Shown here piece after piece: positions 42,917-52,667 of a stretch of 64,000 bases of DNA (position 1 is its first letter; each line of letters opens with the position of its first letter). Source of the DNA: Candidatus Hamiltonella defensa 5AT (Acyrthosiphon pisum). GTDB taxonomy: Bacteria > Pseudomonadota > Gammaproteobacteria > Enterobacterales > Enterobacteriaceae. The notes under the pieces are model-generated. The model was not told where the DNA came from, searched no databases, and saw only the letters and a program-made list of their open reading frames with translations. The stretch lies in the NCBI RefSeq assembly GCF_000021705.1, contig NC_012751.1, positions 992,001-1,056,000 of the forward strand, in the 5' to 3' direction. The position numbers were made by a program, and so were the translations under genes.

Positions 42917-43370
42917 CTATTTTTTCCAGAATTGCCATGATTTTTTCACCACCGGCTGTTCGACTGGTTCCTGTGTGGTTGGCAAATTGGACTCTATCAG
43001 TAACAGGGCTTGCTTGAGGTCTTCGTTGCGCTTGTCTTTTTCAGCGAGTAGTAGTTCTTTTTCACGCAGCAAGGCTTTGACTAATTCTACTTCAGCTTTT
43101 AAAGCTTGGTTTTGATGCTGCAAAATCTGGTCAGATAACTGCACAGAATCACCTGCCAAATGCTGCACAGTACTGCCTGATTGTTCACTGCCAACTTGCT
43201 GACCAGTAAATGATCCAAAAACACGCAGAAGCTCTGATGTGTCTATCTTTGAAGTGCCATTGCTGTCTGTACACTTGGTCAGTTTTCCCTGCTTAATGTA
43301 TGTATGACTGCACTGTTGTGCGACTTTTTCCAGTCAGTCTGGCTGCCTCACATATTGATACTAGAGCCAT
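42917..43370 (-). pseudogene. Plasmid HTH/coiled-coil DNA-binding protein, 4-bp duplication frameshift
   Basis: Starts M-A-L-V-S-I-C-E-A-A-R-L-T-G-K-S-R-T-T-V (MerR/excisionase-like helix-turn-helix). A duplicated CATA near 43300 breaks the frame after S-Y-I. The original frame then continues K-Q-G-K-L-T-K-C, a Gln/Ser linker and a coiled coil (A-E-V-E-L-V-K-A-L-L-R-E-K-E-L-L-L-A-E-K) ending K-K-S-W-Q-F-W-K-K. Proteins with this architecture accompany plasmid replication genes, with unclear role. Confidence 0.65.
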
Positions 43371-43386
43371 AGATACCTCAGTTCCG

Positions 43387-43935
43387 TCAGTACTTAGCTA
43401 AAATATTTTCCAGTGTTGTTCTCTGTTTTTGAGTTAACCATGAGAATGAACCATTCAGATCGTACTTGCTTTGCATGTCACTCAAGAATTTCGCCTCAAA
43501 ACTGGTGAGCTGAATTTTTGCAGTGAGTGAGTCCAAGAGTGAGAAGAATTGACATTGTCTGGCTTCTGCGAGGGTGCCCACAAGCTGACCTGTTTCATCA
43601 AAGAAGGGATGAATATCAAAAATGTAGGGTTGAAGACGGTTTTCTTTTCCAAAATTCGCCGTTATCAGTAAAGAGACAGCAGTTTCTTTTTGTATGACCC
43701 TCTCCTCTTGTTTCTTGATACCTTCAAAAAATTCCGATGTGTCCGTTTTGATTTCAGATAACCGTTTCCCTTCAACAGGAACCCCTTTTGGGACATTCAA
43801 TAGTTCAGCCATTGCGGGATTCATATAAAGATAACGAGAGACTTTATCGCGGATGTGGTGGGGATGAGGATGAGGGGTTAGGTGATAAATTATCTGATTT
43901 GAAATGTCTTTTGGGTTGAAATGCATCTGACTCAT
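43387..43935 (-). pseudogene. PAS-LuxR sensor half fused to a foreign C-terminus
   Basis: Residues 1-135 are identical to the PAS sensor of the regulator at 34714, up to F-S-L-L-D. From there a different tail follows: S-L-T-A-K-I-Q-L-T-S-F-E-A-K-F-L, then L-T-Q-K-Q-R-T-T-L-E-N-I-L-A-K-Y. The tail resembles the end of small plasmid proteins carrying L-T-x-x-E-x-x-F-L...K-Q-R-x-x-L-E-x-I. The helix-turn-helix is lost, so if expressed it could only compete for the sensor's ligand or partner. It arose at the 1.15-kb duplication breakpoint. Confidence 0.85.
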
Positions 43936-44115
43936 CCCCTCTTTTTTTTGAAAAAAGCGTTCATTAGAGTAGGCAGTATTAACAATATTTCGAGATCAAT
44001 ACAGACGGGAAAATCCCTAGTGGTCAGTTGTTTTTTTAGGGTATGGAACAGTCATAAAAGTCCAGTAAATAGTAAAAACTGAACTTTTATGACCTCGAAT
44101 GAGTGAATAAAGAGA

Positions 44116-44391
44116 TTATTGATTTTCTACAGCACATCCAGACAATGCAAAGAACACCAAACGCACCTGAAATAGAGCCATCATCATGTTGATAGAGTGA
44201 ACCTGACATCGTTTTTTAATGTGATCTAACATGACTTCTACCGCCTTGTAGCTGACCTCCCGCAACGCGGCAATTTCTTTTTTAGTTAATCCCAAAGAAA
44301 AAAGCATCGCCGTTTCAAGTTGCTCTGACGTGGTGAGCTCGGGAAAGACCTTTCGGAATTTTTTGATTTGCTTTAGGTTGAAAGTTTTCAT
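44116..44391 (-). CDS. LuxR-type helix-turn-helix protein, copy 2
   Basis: Identical in sequence to the 91-residue protein at 35587-35862 and in the same position after the 60-aa gene, with the ATGA overlap. In this copy the downstream PAS-LuxR gene has lost its DNA-binding domain, so this is the only regulator-like protein of the duplicate. Confidence 0.75.
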   Translation of the reverse strand: MKTFNLKQIKKFRKVFPELTTSEQLETAMLFSLGLTKKEIAALREVSYKAVEVMLDHIKKRCQVHSINMMMALFQVRLVFFALSGCAVENQ

Positions 44392-44570
44392 AGAAATCCC
44401 TCACTAACAGACCTGCGGCCTATCCATAGAAGGCTATTTTCCTTGAACATTACGTTAAATGTTCTTCGTTCGTTGAGTGTAAATAGGACTTTTCCTGAAG
44501 GGGTATTGGAGTTTCTGGAGATAATACAATATGTATCGATAAATTTAGAGCGGAGTTTTATGGTAGCCAT
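44388..44570 (-). CDS. 60-aa protein of the RNA-LuxR cassette, copy 2
   Basis: Identical to the protein at 35859-36041, with the same GAAAGAGG ribosome site and coupling to the HTH gene. Confidence 0.62.
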   Translation of the reverse strand: MATIKLRSKFIDTYCIISRNSNTPSGKVLFTLNERRTFNVMFKENSLLWIGRRSVSEGFL

Positions 44571-44739
44571 AGTTTCGGCCTCTTTCGTATAGTTAATTTT
44601 CAACCTTGCCCCCGAGATCAAACGGGGTGGCAAGACGTAACAAGGTTCGAAGACTGGCGTTCATAGAAACCAGCGAGCTTTTAGCTCCCTCATTACGCCA
44701 CACCATAATGTGAACGTAACTTTGGTTTACGACGGACGT

Positions 44740-44830
44740 AAAAAAACCGCATGTAGCGGCGGATGTCCGCTTGGATACTCAGGCTATCAAACCTGATTGC
44801 CCTTTTTATAGGCAACGTATTCAATATAAC
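44740..44830 (-). ncRNA. Structured RNA with four hairpins, copy 2
   Basis: Counterpart of 36205-36300: stems TTGCC/GGCAA (44797-44815), CAGG/CCTG around TTTGATAG (44780-44795), GCGGA/TCCGC and CCGC/GCGG, then a T tract. The loop of the first hairpin and single-stranded parts have changed while stems are kept, and the second stem shows a compensatory change, which supports a functional RNA structure. Confidence 0.6.
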
Positions 44831-44930
44831 GGCTGGGGTTTTTTATTTCAATGGGTTTATGGAAGGGGGCAAAAGGAAGGGCATATCAATCATTGATAAT
44901 TCATTTAATTTTAATATCAACCCCCCTTCG

Positions 44931-44955
44931 TGTTTGTGTTTGTGTTTGTGTTTTT
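44931..44955. repeat. GTTTGT microsatellite
   Basis: Four tandem copies of the hexamer GTTTGT (44931-44955), a slippage-prone tract, just upstream of a weakly supported reading frame. Confidence 0.8.
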
Positions 44956-45181
44956 GACTGAATGCCCTAAAGGGCATTGGAAGGCGGTACTCGGTAGTGA
45001 CAGGGGAACACAGTGGTTAAGCCGCCGAGACGTGAGCGTCAGCGAACTCCTGAAAGGTTATATCACACAGAGCCGTGCTTTTGCTCGCTGCCAGACGGGT
45101 TTTTACCTTTTCAATCAAAAAGAAAACATAGGTCAACTTATCCACAATTTTCTCCATGTTTTATTTCTTTTTTCTTTTTAA
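44955..45181 (+). pseudogene. Phage-type small protein remnant
   Basis: Reads E-C-P-K-G-H-W, G-T-Q-W-L-S-R-R-D-V-S-V-S-E-L-L-K-G, S-R-A-F-A-R-C-Q-T-G-F-Y-L-F-N. Similar stretches occur in short enterobacterial prophage proteins. It lacks a good start outside the GTTTGT tract. A GCCCTAAAGGGC hairpin lies at its 5' end. Function unknown. Confidence 0.35.
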
Positions 45182-45688
45182 AAAAATTCACTGTGATTTT
45201 GCATTTATCTTTTAGGATGCATCCATCATCAAAATCGACTTGCATTTAAATGTGGACAAAGTGTTTTTAAACGAACTCAAACTCATTTTTAATGACCAGA
45301 GGTCATTCTTGAAGGGGATTTTTTGACCGAATGAGGGGAAATGGTAATCAATAGGCGGATGAAAGCGTCAGGAAGCCGACGCCAGACGCGCAGATAATTT
45401 TTTGAAGAGACAACACCCATCCTCCATAAAGCTCCCTGTAAAAATCGGCTTCATTGGCAAAAACATTATGAATAATTTTTCAAAGGCACTGTACTTTTAA
45501 TGTGAATTATTTTCTTATAATGATAGATTTTTTGACCATATAAAATCTAGAAAAAATTTAATGTCAGGCATATTATCATCGCCGAAAGTCTGTTATCTAA
45601 GGGGCATTAAAGCGAAAAATCGTATTCTTGAATACATTTCCAATTAAATAATCGGCGGGCTCTTCTTGCTTTATTAAAAAATAAAATT
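45182..45688. other. Intergenic region without gene
   Basis: About 500 bp of AT-rich sequence with a small hairpin (AATGACCAGAGGTCATT near 45289-45305). No reading frame is supported. Confidence 0.4.
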
Positions 45689-45928
45689 TTATAGCTCATT
45701 TTTTATATATTTATCGTTAAGTAAATCACGAACTTCATCTGCTATTTTTGTCCCCCTCAAGGCACAAGCGGATTTAACCGCTTTATGTAAACTTTCAGGA
45801 ATATCGATAGTCAGTCTTTTCATTTTTTCTGGCACTTTTTTCGTTTCTTCAATAGCTCGAGTCTCAACCCATGAATCAATATCAGGTCTATCTGGTTTAA
45901 CGCCAAAAATTATTTTTTTATTACTCAT
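45689..45928 (-). CDS. Ribbon-helix-helix partition protein
   Basis: A 79-residue protein with a flexible N-terminus and a C-terminal ribbon-helix-helix (R-L-T-I-D-I-P-E-S-L-H-K-A-V-K-S-A-C-A-L-R-G). It follows a ParA-like gene with a 4-bp overlap, so it is the likely centromere-binding partner. It is intact, but the ParA gene is truncated. Confidence 0.72.
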   Translation of the reverse strand: MSNKKIIFGVKPDRPDIDSWVETRAIEETKKVPEKMKRLTIDIPESLHKAVKSACALRGTKIADEVRDLLNDKYIKNEL

Positions 45929-46270
45929 GATGGCAACTCCAAAATTTCATCGACCAAAGCAGATATTTCCTTTGCAGCACTACTATGAGGTTCTAATTCA
46001 AAAACAGCTTTTCCAGCTGCCGCTGATTCAGCAAAAATAACCCTTTGAGTGACAGTTGAGTGAAGAACATCTGTTGAATAGGTCGCTAACGCATCACACA
46101 CGTCACGCCCAATGGCCGTATTTGCGATTTTGCGATTAACAACAAATACGGATTTAATGTTTTCTTTATAAATTTTAGCTTCATTGATAAGAGCAATGAC
46201 TTCCTGCGCAGCCCACACATCATATGGACTGGGCTGAACAGGTATAATAACTATAGGCGATATTTTAAGT
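45925..46270 (-). pseudogene. ParA partition ATPase, 5'-truncated
   Basis: Contains I-V-I-I-P-V-Q-P-S-P-Y-D-V-W-A-A-Q-E-V-I and V-F-V-V-N-R-K-I-A-N-T-A-I-G-R-D-V, the C-terminal half of a ParA ATPase. The Walker A half is absent: the frame stops at 46271, where the dispersed repeat begins. This is a different ParA from the one at 17869 and thus a second partition system. Confidence 0.85.
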
Positions 46271-46284
46271 GTGATTTTACAATC

Positions 46285-46328
46285 ACTTGATTTTTATTAT
46301 GACCTGTGATTTTGCTCAAAATCAGGAC
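46285..46328. repeat. Dispersed noncoding repeat, copy 2
   Basis: Matches 7017-7062 (core TTATTATGACCTGT, TTTTGCT, AAAAT). It lies exactly at the truncated 5' end of parA, pointing to a mobile or recombinational boundary. Confidence 0.55.
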
Positions 46329-46599
46329 ATTCAGTGCTTTTTTCAGTCTTTCATTTTCCAGTCACTTTCCTTTCTTAAACTTCCTTCCAGCCGGACGCCG
46401 TCATCATATAAGCAGTGAGGGCACGGCGGTCATTGAAAATGATATTTGACCCCGATGGTACCTCGGGTGTCGGCGTACTCTTTTTTCCCGATTTGTTGCG
46501 CCACATGGCCCCATAGATGTAAACGCGCACGGATTAATGTCCGTAAAAATTCCCAGAGAGCAAGATATGACACATGCCCAGCCGCCAGAACAATACCTG

Positions 46600-46727
46600 T
46601 CAGTGATACGCAGGCTTACCGTCAGTTCGGAAATAGCGTCGTCATGCCGGTCATGCAGGAAGTCGCCCGCATCATGACGCCCCACGTGCGGGCGCAGATG
46701 CATTGCCCCTGTTTTCCTGATGATTGA
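46600..46727 (+). pseudogene. C5-cytosine DNA methyltransferase C-terminal fragment
   Basis: Reads I-P-V-S-D-T-Q-A-Y-R-Q-F-G-N-S-V-V-M-P-V-M, then a stop after P-H-V. The Q-A-Y-R-Q-F-G-N-S-V-V is motif X of Dcm-type methyltransferases, commonly phage-borne. Catalytic motifs are absent. Confidence 0.7.
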
Positions 46728-47112
46728 CGTAGTAGACCGCGCGACACGTAGCCGAAGGAAGTAAGTGCAAATACAAAAACGTATTTTGGAGAGAAATTAA
46801 TTTATTTACAGATAATTCAAGACAGATTTACATAAATAAACGGTGTTTGACGTTTTTTTAAATTGAAACTTATAAAATATTTTGAATTAAAAAATCTCAA
46901 AGTTTAAAAATGATTTAATAAAATAAATTATCCAAAACTGGATTTAAGAAACGTAAATGATATTTAAAAGTCTGGCCCCCTCACTGAGGTTTATTAAACA
47001 TAACATAAAACTTTTATTTGAAATAATCTATCCGTTATTGAATTTTTTAAAACATAAAGAAGTTAATACTTTAAATTTTATTTATCAGGAGGTAAATTTA
47101 AGTTGTTACACC
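46728..47112. other. AT-rich spacer
   Basis: No gene is supported between the methyltransferase fragment and the stop of the YopT-like gene. The sequence is strongly AT-rich. Confidence 0.4.
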
Positions 47113-48142
47113 TTAACTCCCTAGGTTATTTTTTTTATCTAGTATTGTTATTTTAAAATCATCACAAGCTGAATACCAATAATGATTTAAACAAAAATAA
47201 ATGAACCAAGCTTTAAAGTCTTCTTCATGATAAAAAGTAAACAATCTATGGTTCGGGTCAGAAAAAATAACTTTTGTTTTGTTTTTTTGATTTTCAATCA
47301 TAATAGATATGTCGTGAGCCGCATTTTTAGTTTCTAAAGCAATTCTTTCATAAATATTTTTTTTATTTTTATTAGAGATAATAGAATCTGCTACACGTAA
47401 AGCAAAAACGTGACGTTCTTCATCGTCTTTTTTAGAAATATCAATAAAATCGATTATTGAAAAATTATTTTTTTCTAATACTTGATCGTCGAATTTGAAA
47501 TCGGGGTTTTTTAAAAAAATTTCGTCGCCTTCGGCCTGCAAGTGACAAATTTTGTTAACTTCTGAAATTTTGAGCTTTGATTTTTTATCATTTTTATTAA
47601 CAACTCGCATGTCTCTATCTATTGTTTTTCCTTCAGATAAGGCGATTAGCTGTTTCGTTGAATAACCAGCACAAATACCTAATGCTGTTGAATCAGAAAG
47701 CTTAATAATAGATGCAAGCTTTCCTGTATTTTGATTATAGTGTTTAACGACTGTACCCCCATATTTTTTGACAGTTTCGTCGATTTCGTTTTGAGCTAAA
47801 TTATCCTCAGTTCTGAGTTTTTTAGCTGTTTTGGGTGTCATTTTTTTTTTCTGTATCATATCTACTCATCAATGCTTTTTGCACTTCTGAACTGCAATTT
47901 AACCCAGGCAAAATTGGTTCATCAAATTCAAATTTATCACCATATCGCTCTAATAAATAAAAGCGTTTTACATCGTTCAATTCTTTTTCATCTAAATCTC
48001 GAATTTTAATCCCAAAATTTGAATTGACGATTCCAGTAAAATGATCAAAATTTTTTGTATTTTTTTTATTTTCGGCCCTTGATTTATAAGTTAATAAACC
48101 AATCCCCGATATAAAGTTTGTAAAAGTATTTATATTATTCAT
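47113..48142 (-). pseudogene. YopT-like C58 cysteine protease effector, probable frameshift in an A-run
   Basis: The downstream 248-residue frame has a C58 catalytic triad: Cys63 in G-I-C-A-G-Y-S, His182 in A-A-H-D-I-S-I-M-I and Asp201 in F-S-D-P-N-H-R-L-F-T-F, followed by E-E-D-F-K-A-W-F. Cys-to-His spacing of 119 equals that of YopT (C139/H258). YopT cleaves prenylated Rho GTPases. The upstream 106-residue frame (48142-47822) ends M-S-R-Y-D-T-E-K-K-N-D-T at an A9 run where a one-base shift joins it to the protease frame, giving a YopT-sized protein. It may be separate or rescued by slippage. Upstream sequence is AT-rich. Confidence 0.75.
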
Positions 48143-48548
48143 AGTTCTCTTTTCATTTTTTGGTTAAGTCAAAAAAAATAACTTGATGATTTTTTACATT
48201 AAACAAATTTCATCCATAAAAACATCAGGGGATAACCTGAATATGGCTTTTAAAAGGGTCATATATAGAGCGGGGAGGTTTGAATAAGCTGGAGTAGGGG
48301 TTGTTTGATGTGTTATTTCTAATAAAAAAGATGGCGTGTTTTGAGCGTGTAGAGATAGGATAATTTTCAGCGGCCAAACAAATAAAAACAGCCCATTCAT
48401 TCTCCTCTTGGGGGTTTTGGCCACTGTATTTCCCCCGTCTTGGGATCAAGGTGCTTTCCAGGCGAAGCGGGGTATTCTACAAAGGCATCATCCTCAGGCC
48501 GCCCTGACAATGTAGTTGAAAGCCCATTAAGGGGTCGATGTTCGTGGG

Positions 48549-49774
48549 TGTAGTGGTCAAGTAAAACAGGCCAGTATCTTGTGTTTTTTCCAGTACAACC
48601 GCTGCGGTTCATTTGGCGTTCATCCCCCGTTGTATTGATGAGGCCGCGTTTGACTGTAGTAGCCAATGAGATCATCAACAAGATCCCGCCTGGCTTCTTG
48701 TTGAGTCGGATACCCTGCTTTGGGTACCCATTCTGTTTTGAGGCTTCTGAACAGGCGTTCGATAGGAGAGTTGTCCCAACAATGACCTTTACGGCTGAGA
48801 CTTTGGGTCATACGATAGCGCCAGAGTGGCTGCCTGAACGTCAGGCTCGTGTCATGGCAACCTTGAGCTGAATGAAACCTGACGCCGTTGGGGCGTCCTC
48901 TTGATTCATAAGCCATCCACAATGCCTTGCAGGTGAATTCACTGTCTGGGGAAGAAGAGAGGGCCCATCCTGTCGGTTTACGTGCAAACAGGTCTATCAG
49001 TACGGCTAGACAGGTCCAACGATTCCCTGCCCAGAAGAGATAGGTCACATCTGATGAGGGGCAGCCACAGAAAACTGACGCGCTCACACGTCAGGAATAG
49101 CCTGATGTTCCTGTCTCGCCTTTTTATATTGATGAGTCGGTGGCTGATGGCTGACCGGTTCCAACTGACGCATGACTCTCGTTGCCCGATAGCGACTTGG
49201 CGGAATACCCCGTTCTGATACCATGGCAGACATCGTTCTTGCTCCTGACGTACCTGAGCTTGTCACTCTATCTGTTCAGGCTTGATTCTATTAACCCCCT
49301 TTACCCAATATTGATAACGGCTTCGATGTATCCCAAACACTTGACATCAGCGTGTCACTGCATGGCTCTTCTTAAGTTTCTCTACTCACGGGAAGTGTTC
49401 AGGAACTCTGACATTAAGAGAGATGAAGCCTTTTTGAGGATATCTTTCTCCCGTTCAACCTTGCGGAGTTTGGCTTCCAGCTCTTGAATCCGTTGTTGGT
49501 CTGCTGTCATTGTTTTACCCTGGGAAATAGTTTGTCCTCTTTTTTCGCTCATTGACCGCCTCACCCCATCACGGAGGGCGATGATACTCACGCCCATGGC
49601 TTTTGCTCCTTCTTATCCCCCTATATCCTTGTTTTGTCAGTCATTGAGCCGCTTCTAGCTTAAATTCAGGGCTGTAGGGGAGTTTGTGTTTCTTATCCAT
49701 TTTTACACCTGTATTGATAACTTAAGTCTATCACCTGGTTTTTATCAGGTGGCCAAATTAACTATGCCACTACA
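48549..49774 (-). mobile_element. IS3-family element, copy 1 (reverse)
   Basis: Ends are TGTAGTGGTCAAGTAAAACAGG and, inverted, TGTAGTGGCATAGTTAATTTGG. The transposase is broken: an OrfA start at 49700 (M-D-K-K-H-K-L-P-Y-S-P-E-F-K-L-E), a coiled coil near 49440-49530 (L-E-A-K-L-R-K-V-E-R-E-K-D-I-L-K-K-A), and an rve domain at 48620-49087 (G-H-C-W-D-N-S-P-I-E-R-L-F-R-S-L-K). A mirror copy lies at 51014. A small stretch left of it, read on the minus strand, has a coding look but was not identified. Confidence 0.88.
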
Positions 49775-49902
49775 CCCCTCTCTTCCCCGTTTTGCAGGTC
49801 ATCGAGAAAGCGCTGACAGGCCAGTCGAACATAGTCCCCGGCCAGAATCTCACCCGACACAACACGCCCGGCATAGCGAATGCTGTCGGCGACCGTGGCC
49901 AT
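49775..49902 (-). pseudogene. Terminase large subunit, N-terminal 42 codons
   Basis: Reads M-A-T-V-A-D-S-I-R-Y-A-G-R-V-V-S-G, then Y-V-R-L-A-C-Q-R-F-L-D-D-L, the conserved N-terminus of phage large terminases. The start overlaps the small-terminase stop (TAATG). The IS3 copy removes everything downstream. Confidence 0.8.
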
Positions 49903-50206
49903 TACTCTTCCCGCGCGCTTAAAAATTTGCTGAAAGGGTCGAGTGACCCGGGTTCGGGACTAGGGACTTTAGACCGACTGGCAGGGGTCATGCCGAATTC
50001 CGTGAGCATGGACCTTAACCGCTTCCAGGCATCGGCCATCATGGCCACCTGCGGATGAGGGCGGATCATGACATTGCCGTCCTGCGATTGGGTTTTGTAG
50101 AAATGACCTTCTTTGTCTATCCCGTCTCTGTGCTGTCGCCACTCCACATAAGCACCAATCAGCAGTTCCAGGGCCATCCCGTCCAGATGGGTCAGGATAT
50201 CACTGA
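49902..50206 (-). pseudogene. P27-type small terminase, 5'-truncated
   Basis: Reads D-I-L-T-H-L-D-G-M-A-L-E-L-L-I-G-A-Y-V-E, G-N-V-M-I-R-P-H-P-Q-V-A-M-M-A-D-A-W-K-R-L-R and the normal C-terminus S-A-R-E-E. It is homologous to the first half of the chimera at 3635 but has lost its own N-terminus near 50206. The two loci are complementary remnants. Confidence 0.85.
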
Positions 50207-50515
50207 GTTAATTTGATTTTTTAAAATTAACGAAGATAATGTCTGTTTATTCAGATTGTTTTGTAGATATTCAAAAAACAATTATCCTTATCGGACTACA
50301 ACCTATCAAGATGATAAGGCTTATTCATATCTCTTATTCTTGAGATAGTGATTCGTGAACATAAAAAAAATTTGCTACTATTTACGGACCACTTATAGGT
50401 ATCAAAGCATTAAAGCATAAACTGCTTGTTAAAAATAAAATTGCCATAAATCGTCTGGATGCGCTCGCTCTGGATTTGCCCTGCATTTTCTTTATTTCGT
50501 TTCATCATATTATAT
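50207..50515. other. AT-rich junction within the second phage fragment
   Basis: The sequence separating the truncated small terminase from the HNH gene has no phage homology that I can see. It is AT-rich and probably foreign to the phage. Confidence 0.4.
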
Positions 50516-50875
50516 TTAACGTTGATAGTTAAATCGCTCACGTGCTGTCTTTGCTTTATGACATTCGTGGCAAATGGCCTCCAGATTTCTCTCCTCATCG
50601 GTGCCGCCAAACGCTTTGGCCTGGATATGGTCCACGGCCTGGGCGCTTCGGATAACACCTTGCCGCCAGCACGGCTGGCACAAATAGTTATCTCTGGCCA
50701 GGATACGGGCTCTGAGCCGTTGCCACTGAGCCCCATAACCCCGCGCCTGTCGGCTTTGACCCTGCTGATGCTGTTGCCAGCCTTCGTGACGATGGGTTGT
50801 GCAATAGCCGGAACGCTCGGTCGTGGTATCAGGGCAACCGGGCTTACGGCAAGCTCGGGGGATGAGGGCCGGCAT
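50516..50875 (-). CDS. Phage HNH endonuclease, second copy
   Basis: A 119-residue HNH nuclease homologous to that at 2436: R-D-N-Y-L-C-Q-P-C-W-R-Q-G, A-V-D-H-I-Q-A-K-A-F-G-G and N-L-E-A-I-C-H-E-C-H-K-A-K. It is GC-richer and clearly diverged, so it comes from a different phage. It is the only intact gene of this fragment. Confidence 0.88.
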   Translation of the reverse strand: MPALIPRACRKPGCPDTTTERSGYCTTHRHEGWQQHQQGQSRQARGYGAQWQRLRARILARDNYLCQPCWRQGVIRSAQAVDHIQAKAFGGTDEERNLEAICHECHKAKTARERFNYQR

Positions 50876-50886
50876 GGGAATAACCT

Positions 50887-51013
50887 TTATGGTTTATTCA
50901 AACAGACCTTCCGAACATAATCCTGCAAGCCGTTTATTTGCTGCGCGGCGATGTCGATTCTGTTTCGGAGGCGGAAATAATCCCGTTGAGCGGGGTCAGC
51001 AAGTCGGGCGGGG
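50887..51013 (-). pseudogene. Rz spanin C-terminal fragment
   Basis: Reads A-R-L-A-D-P-A-Q-R-D-Y-F-R-L-R-N-R-I, I-N-G-L-Q-D-Y-V-R-K-V-C, the end of an Rz protein (compare Y-L-Q-D-Y-I-R-K-V at 2400-2430). The rest is removed by the IS3 copy at 51014. Gene order Rz-HNH-terminase repeats that of the first locus. Confidence 0.78.
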
Positions 51014-52235
51014 TGTAGTGGCATAGTTAATTTGGCCACCTGACAAAAACCAGGTGATAAACTCACGTTATCAAAAAAGGGGGAACAATGAACAAAAAAC
51101 ACAAACTCCCCTACAGCCCTGAATTTAAGCTAGAAGGGGCTCAATGAGTGACAAAACAAGGATATAGGGGGATAGAAGGAGCAAAAGCCATGGGCGTGAG
51201 TAAAAGCGCCATGAGTTCCTGGGTGAATCAGTGAAAAGGGGAATGAGAAGGGAAAAGCCCCTCGGGGTCTCCTATGACACAAGAACAGCAAAAGAGCCGC
51301 GAATGAGAAAAGAAAATGAGACGAATAGAAGAAGAGAACAGCCTGTTAAAAAAGGCTTCATCTCTCTTAATGTCAGAGTTCCTGAACACTTCCCGTGAGT
51401 AGAGAAACTTAAGAAGAGCCATGCAGTGACACGCTGATGTCAAGTGTTTGGGATACATCGAAGCCGTTATCAATATTGGGTAAAGGGGGTTAATAGAATC
51501 AAGCCTGAACAGATAGAGTGACAAGCTCAGGTACGTCAGGAGCAAGAACGATGTCTGCCATGGTATCAGAACGGGGTATTCCGCCAAGTCGCTATCGGGC
51601 AACGAGAGTCATGCGTCAGTTGGAACCGGTCAGCCATCAGCCACCGACTCATCAATATAAAAAGGCGAGACAGGAACATCAGGCTATTCCTGACGTGTGA
51701 GCGCGTCAGTTTTCTGTGGCTGCCCCTCATCAGATGTGACCTATCTCTTCTGGGCAGGGAATCGTTGGACCTGTCTAGCCGTACTGATAGACCTGTTTGC
51801 ACGTAAACCGACAGGATGGGCCCTCTCTTCTTCCCCAGACAGTGAATTCACCTGCAAGGCATTGTGGATGGCTTATGAATCAAGAGGACGCCCCAACGGC
51901 GTCAGGTTTCATTCAGCTCAAGGTTGCCATGACACGAGCCTGACGTTCAGGCAGCCACTCTGGCGCTATCGTATGACCCAAAGTCTCAGCCGTAAAGGTC
52001 ATTGTTGGGACAACTCTCCTATCGAACGCCTGTTCAGAAGCCTCAAAACAGAATGGGTACCCAAAGCAGGGTATCCAACTCAACAAGAAGCTAGGCGGGA
52101 TCTTGTTGATGATCTCATTGGCTACTACAGTCAAACGCGGCCTCATCAATACAACGGGGGATGAACGCCAAATGAACCGCAGCGGTTGTACTGGAAAAAA
52201 CACAAGATACTGGCCTGTTTTACTTGACCACTACA
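51014..52235 (+). mobile_element. IS3-family element, copy 2 (forward)
   Basis: Same ends as copy 1 in opposite orientation. OrfA starts at 51088 (M-N-K-K-H-K-L-P-Y-S-P-E-F-K-L-E-G-A-Q then TGA), with the OrfB pieces at 51518-51700 and 51697-52164 (rve domain). Multiple stops make it inactive. With copy 1 it brackets a 1.24-kb phage fragment. Confidence 0.88.
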
Positions 52236-52516
52236 GCCCGGTGAATCAGATCGATGACGGTTTGGGTATGCGCTTCCTTTCCGGCCATCGGCTCATAGCG
52301 TAACGGGTAAAGCTGCAACGGCAAATCCTCGGCTTTCCACTGTGCGTAAGCCGGATGGTAGGCTTCCAGCTCAATTGATTTCAGTAGATGCCCGTAGCAC
52401 CATGTCACGATGTGATCGGCTGACTCAAGATAGCCGTTTTTTTTCTGGAAATAGCCCCCCAATGCTTTGGCAATATCATTCGCCACAAAAGGTTTTTCTG
52501 CTATATATAGGTTCAT
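52236..52516 (-). pseudogene. DNA topoisomerase III (TopB/TraE-like), N-terminal fragment
   Basis: Reads M-N-L-Y-I-A-E-K-P-F-V-A-N-D-I-A-K-A-L-G-type N-terminus with a TOPRIM start, H-I-V-T-W-C-Y-G-H-L-L and L-P-L-Q-L-Y-P-L-R-Y, then is cut by IS3 at 52235 after D-L-I-H-R. Plasmid-borne copies accompany conjugative elements. The catalytic tyrosine domain is absent. Confidence 0.88.
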
Positions 52517-52667
52517 GCTTTCTTCCTGTAAGGGATGTCAAAATCAATGTATTTTAGGGTATTACCGCCCCTGAAACGATAAAAACCATCACCAAAACAG
52601 GATTGAGATTCAGCATGATGTCCTTCCAGGTTGATTTCAATGAAAGAAGAGTGTAGAGCGGGGGGCG

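Larger units (their letters stand above)
43530..44680. repeat. 1.15-kb segmental duplication, copy 2
   Basis: Near-identical to 35001-36150, with diverged similarity continuing over the structured RNA to about 44815. Coding frames inside are conserved except for the loss of the luxR 3' end. Confidence 0.92.

Noticed and set aside
44931..44955. Possible CRISPR-like or iteron array at the GTTTGT repeats
   Set aside because: The unit is only six bases with no spacers; it is a simple microsatellite.
48404..48548. Minus-strand peptide ending G-E-I-Q-W-P-K-P-P-R-G-E just outside IS3 copy 1
   Set aside because: It looks coding but is short, cut by the IS, and no family could be named.
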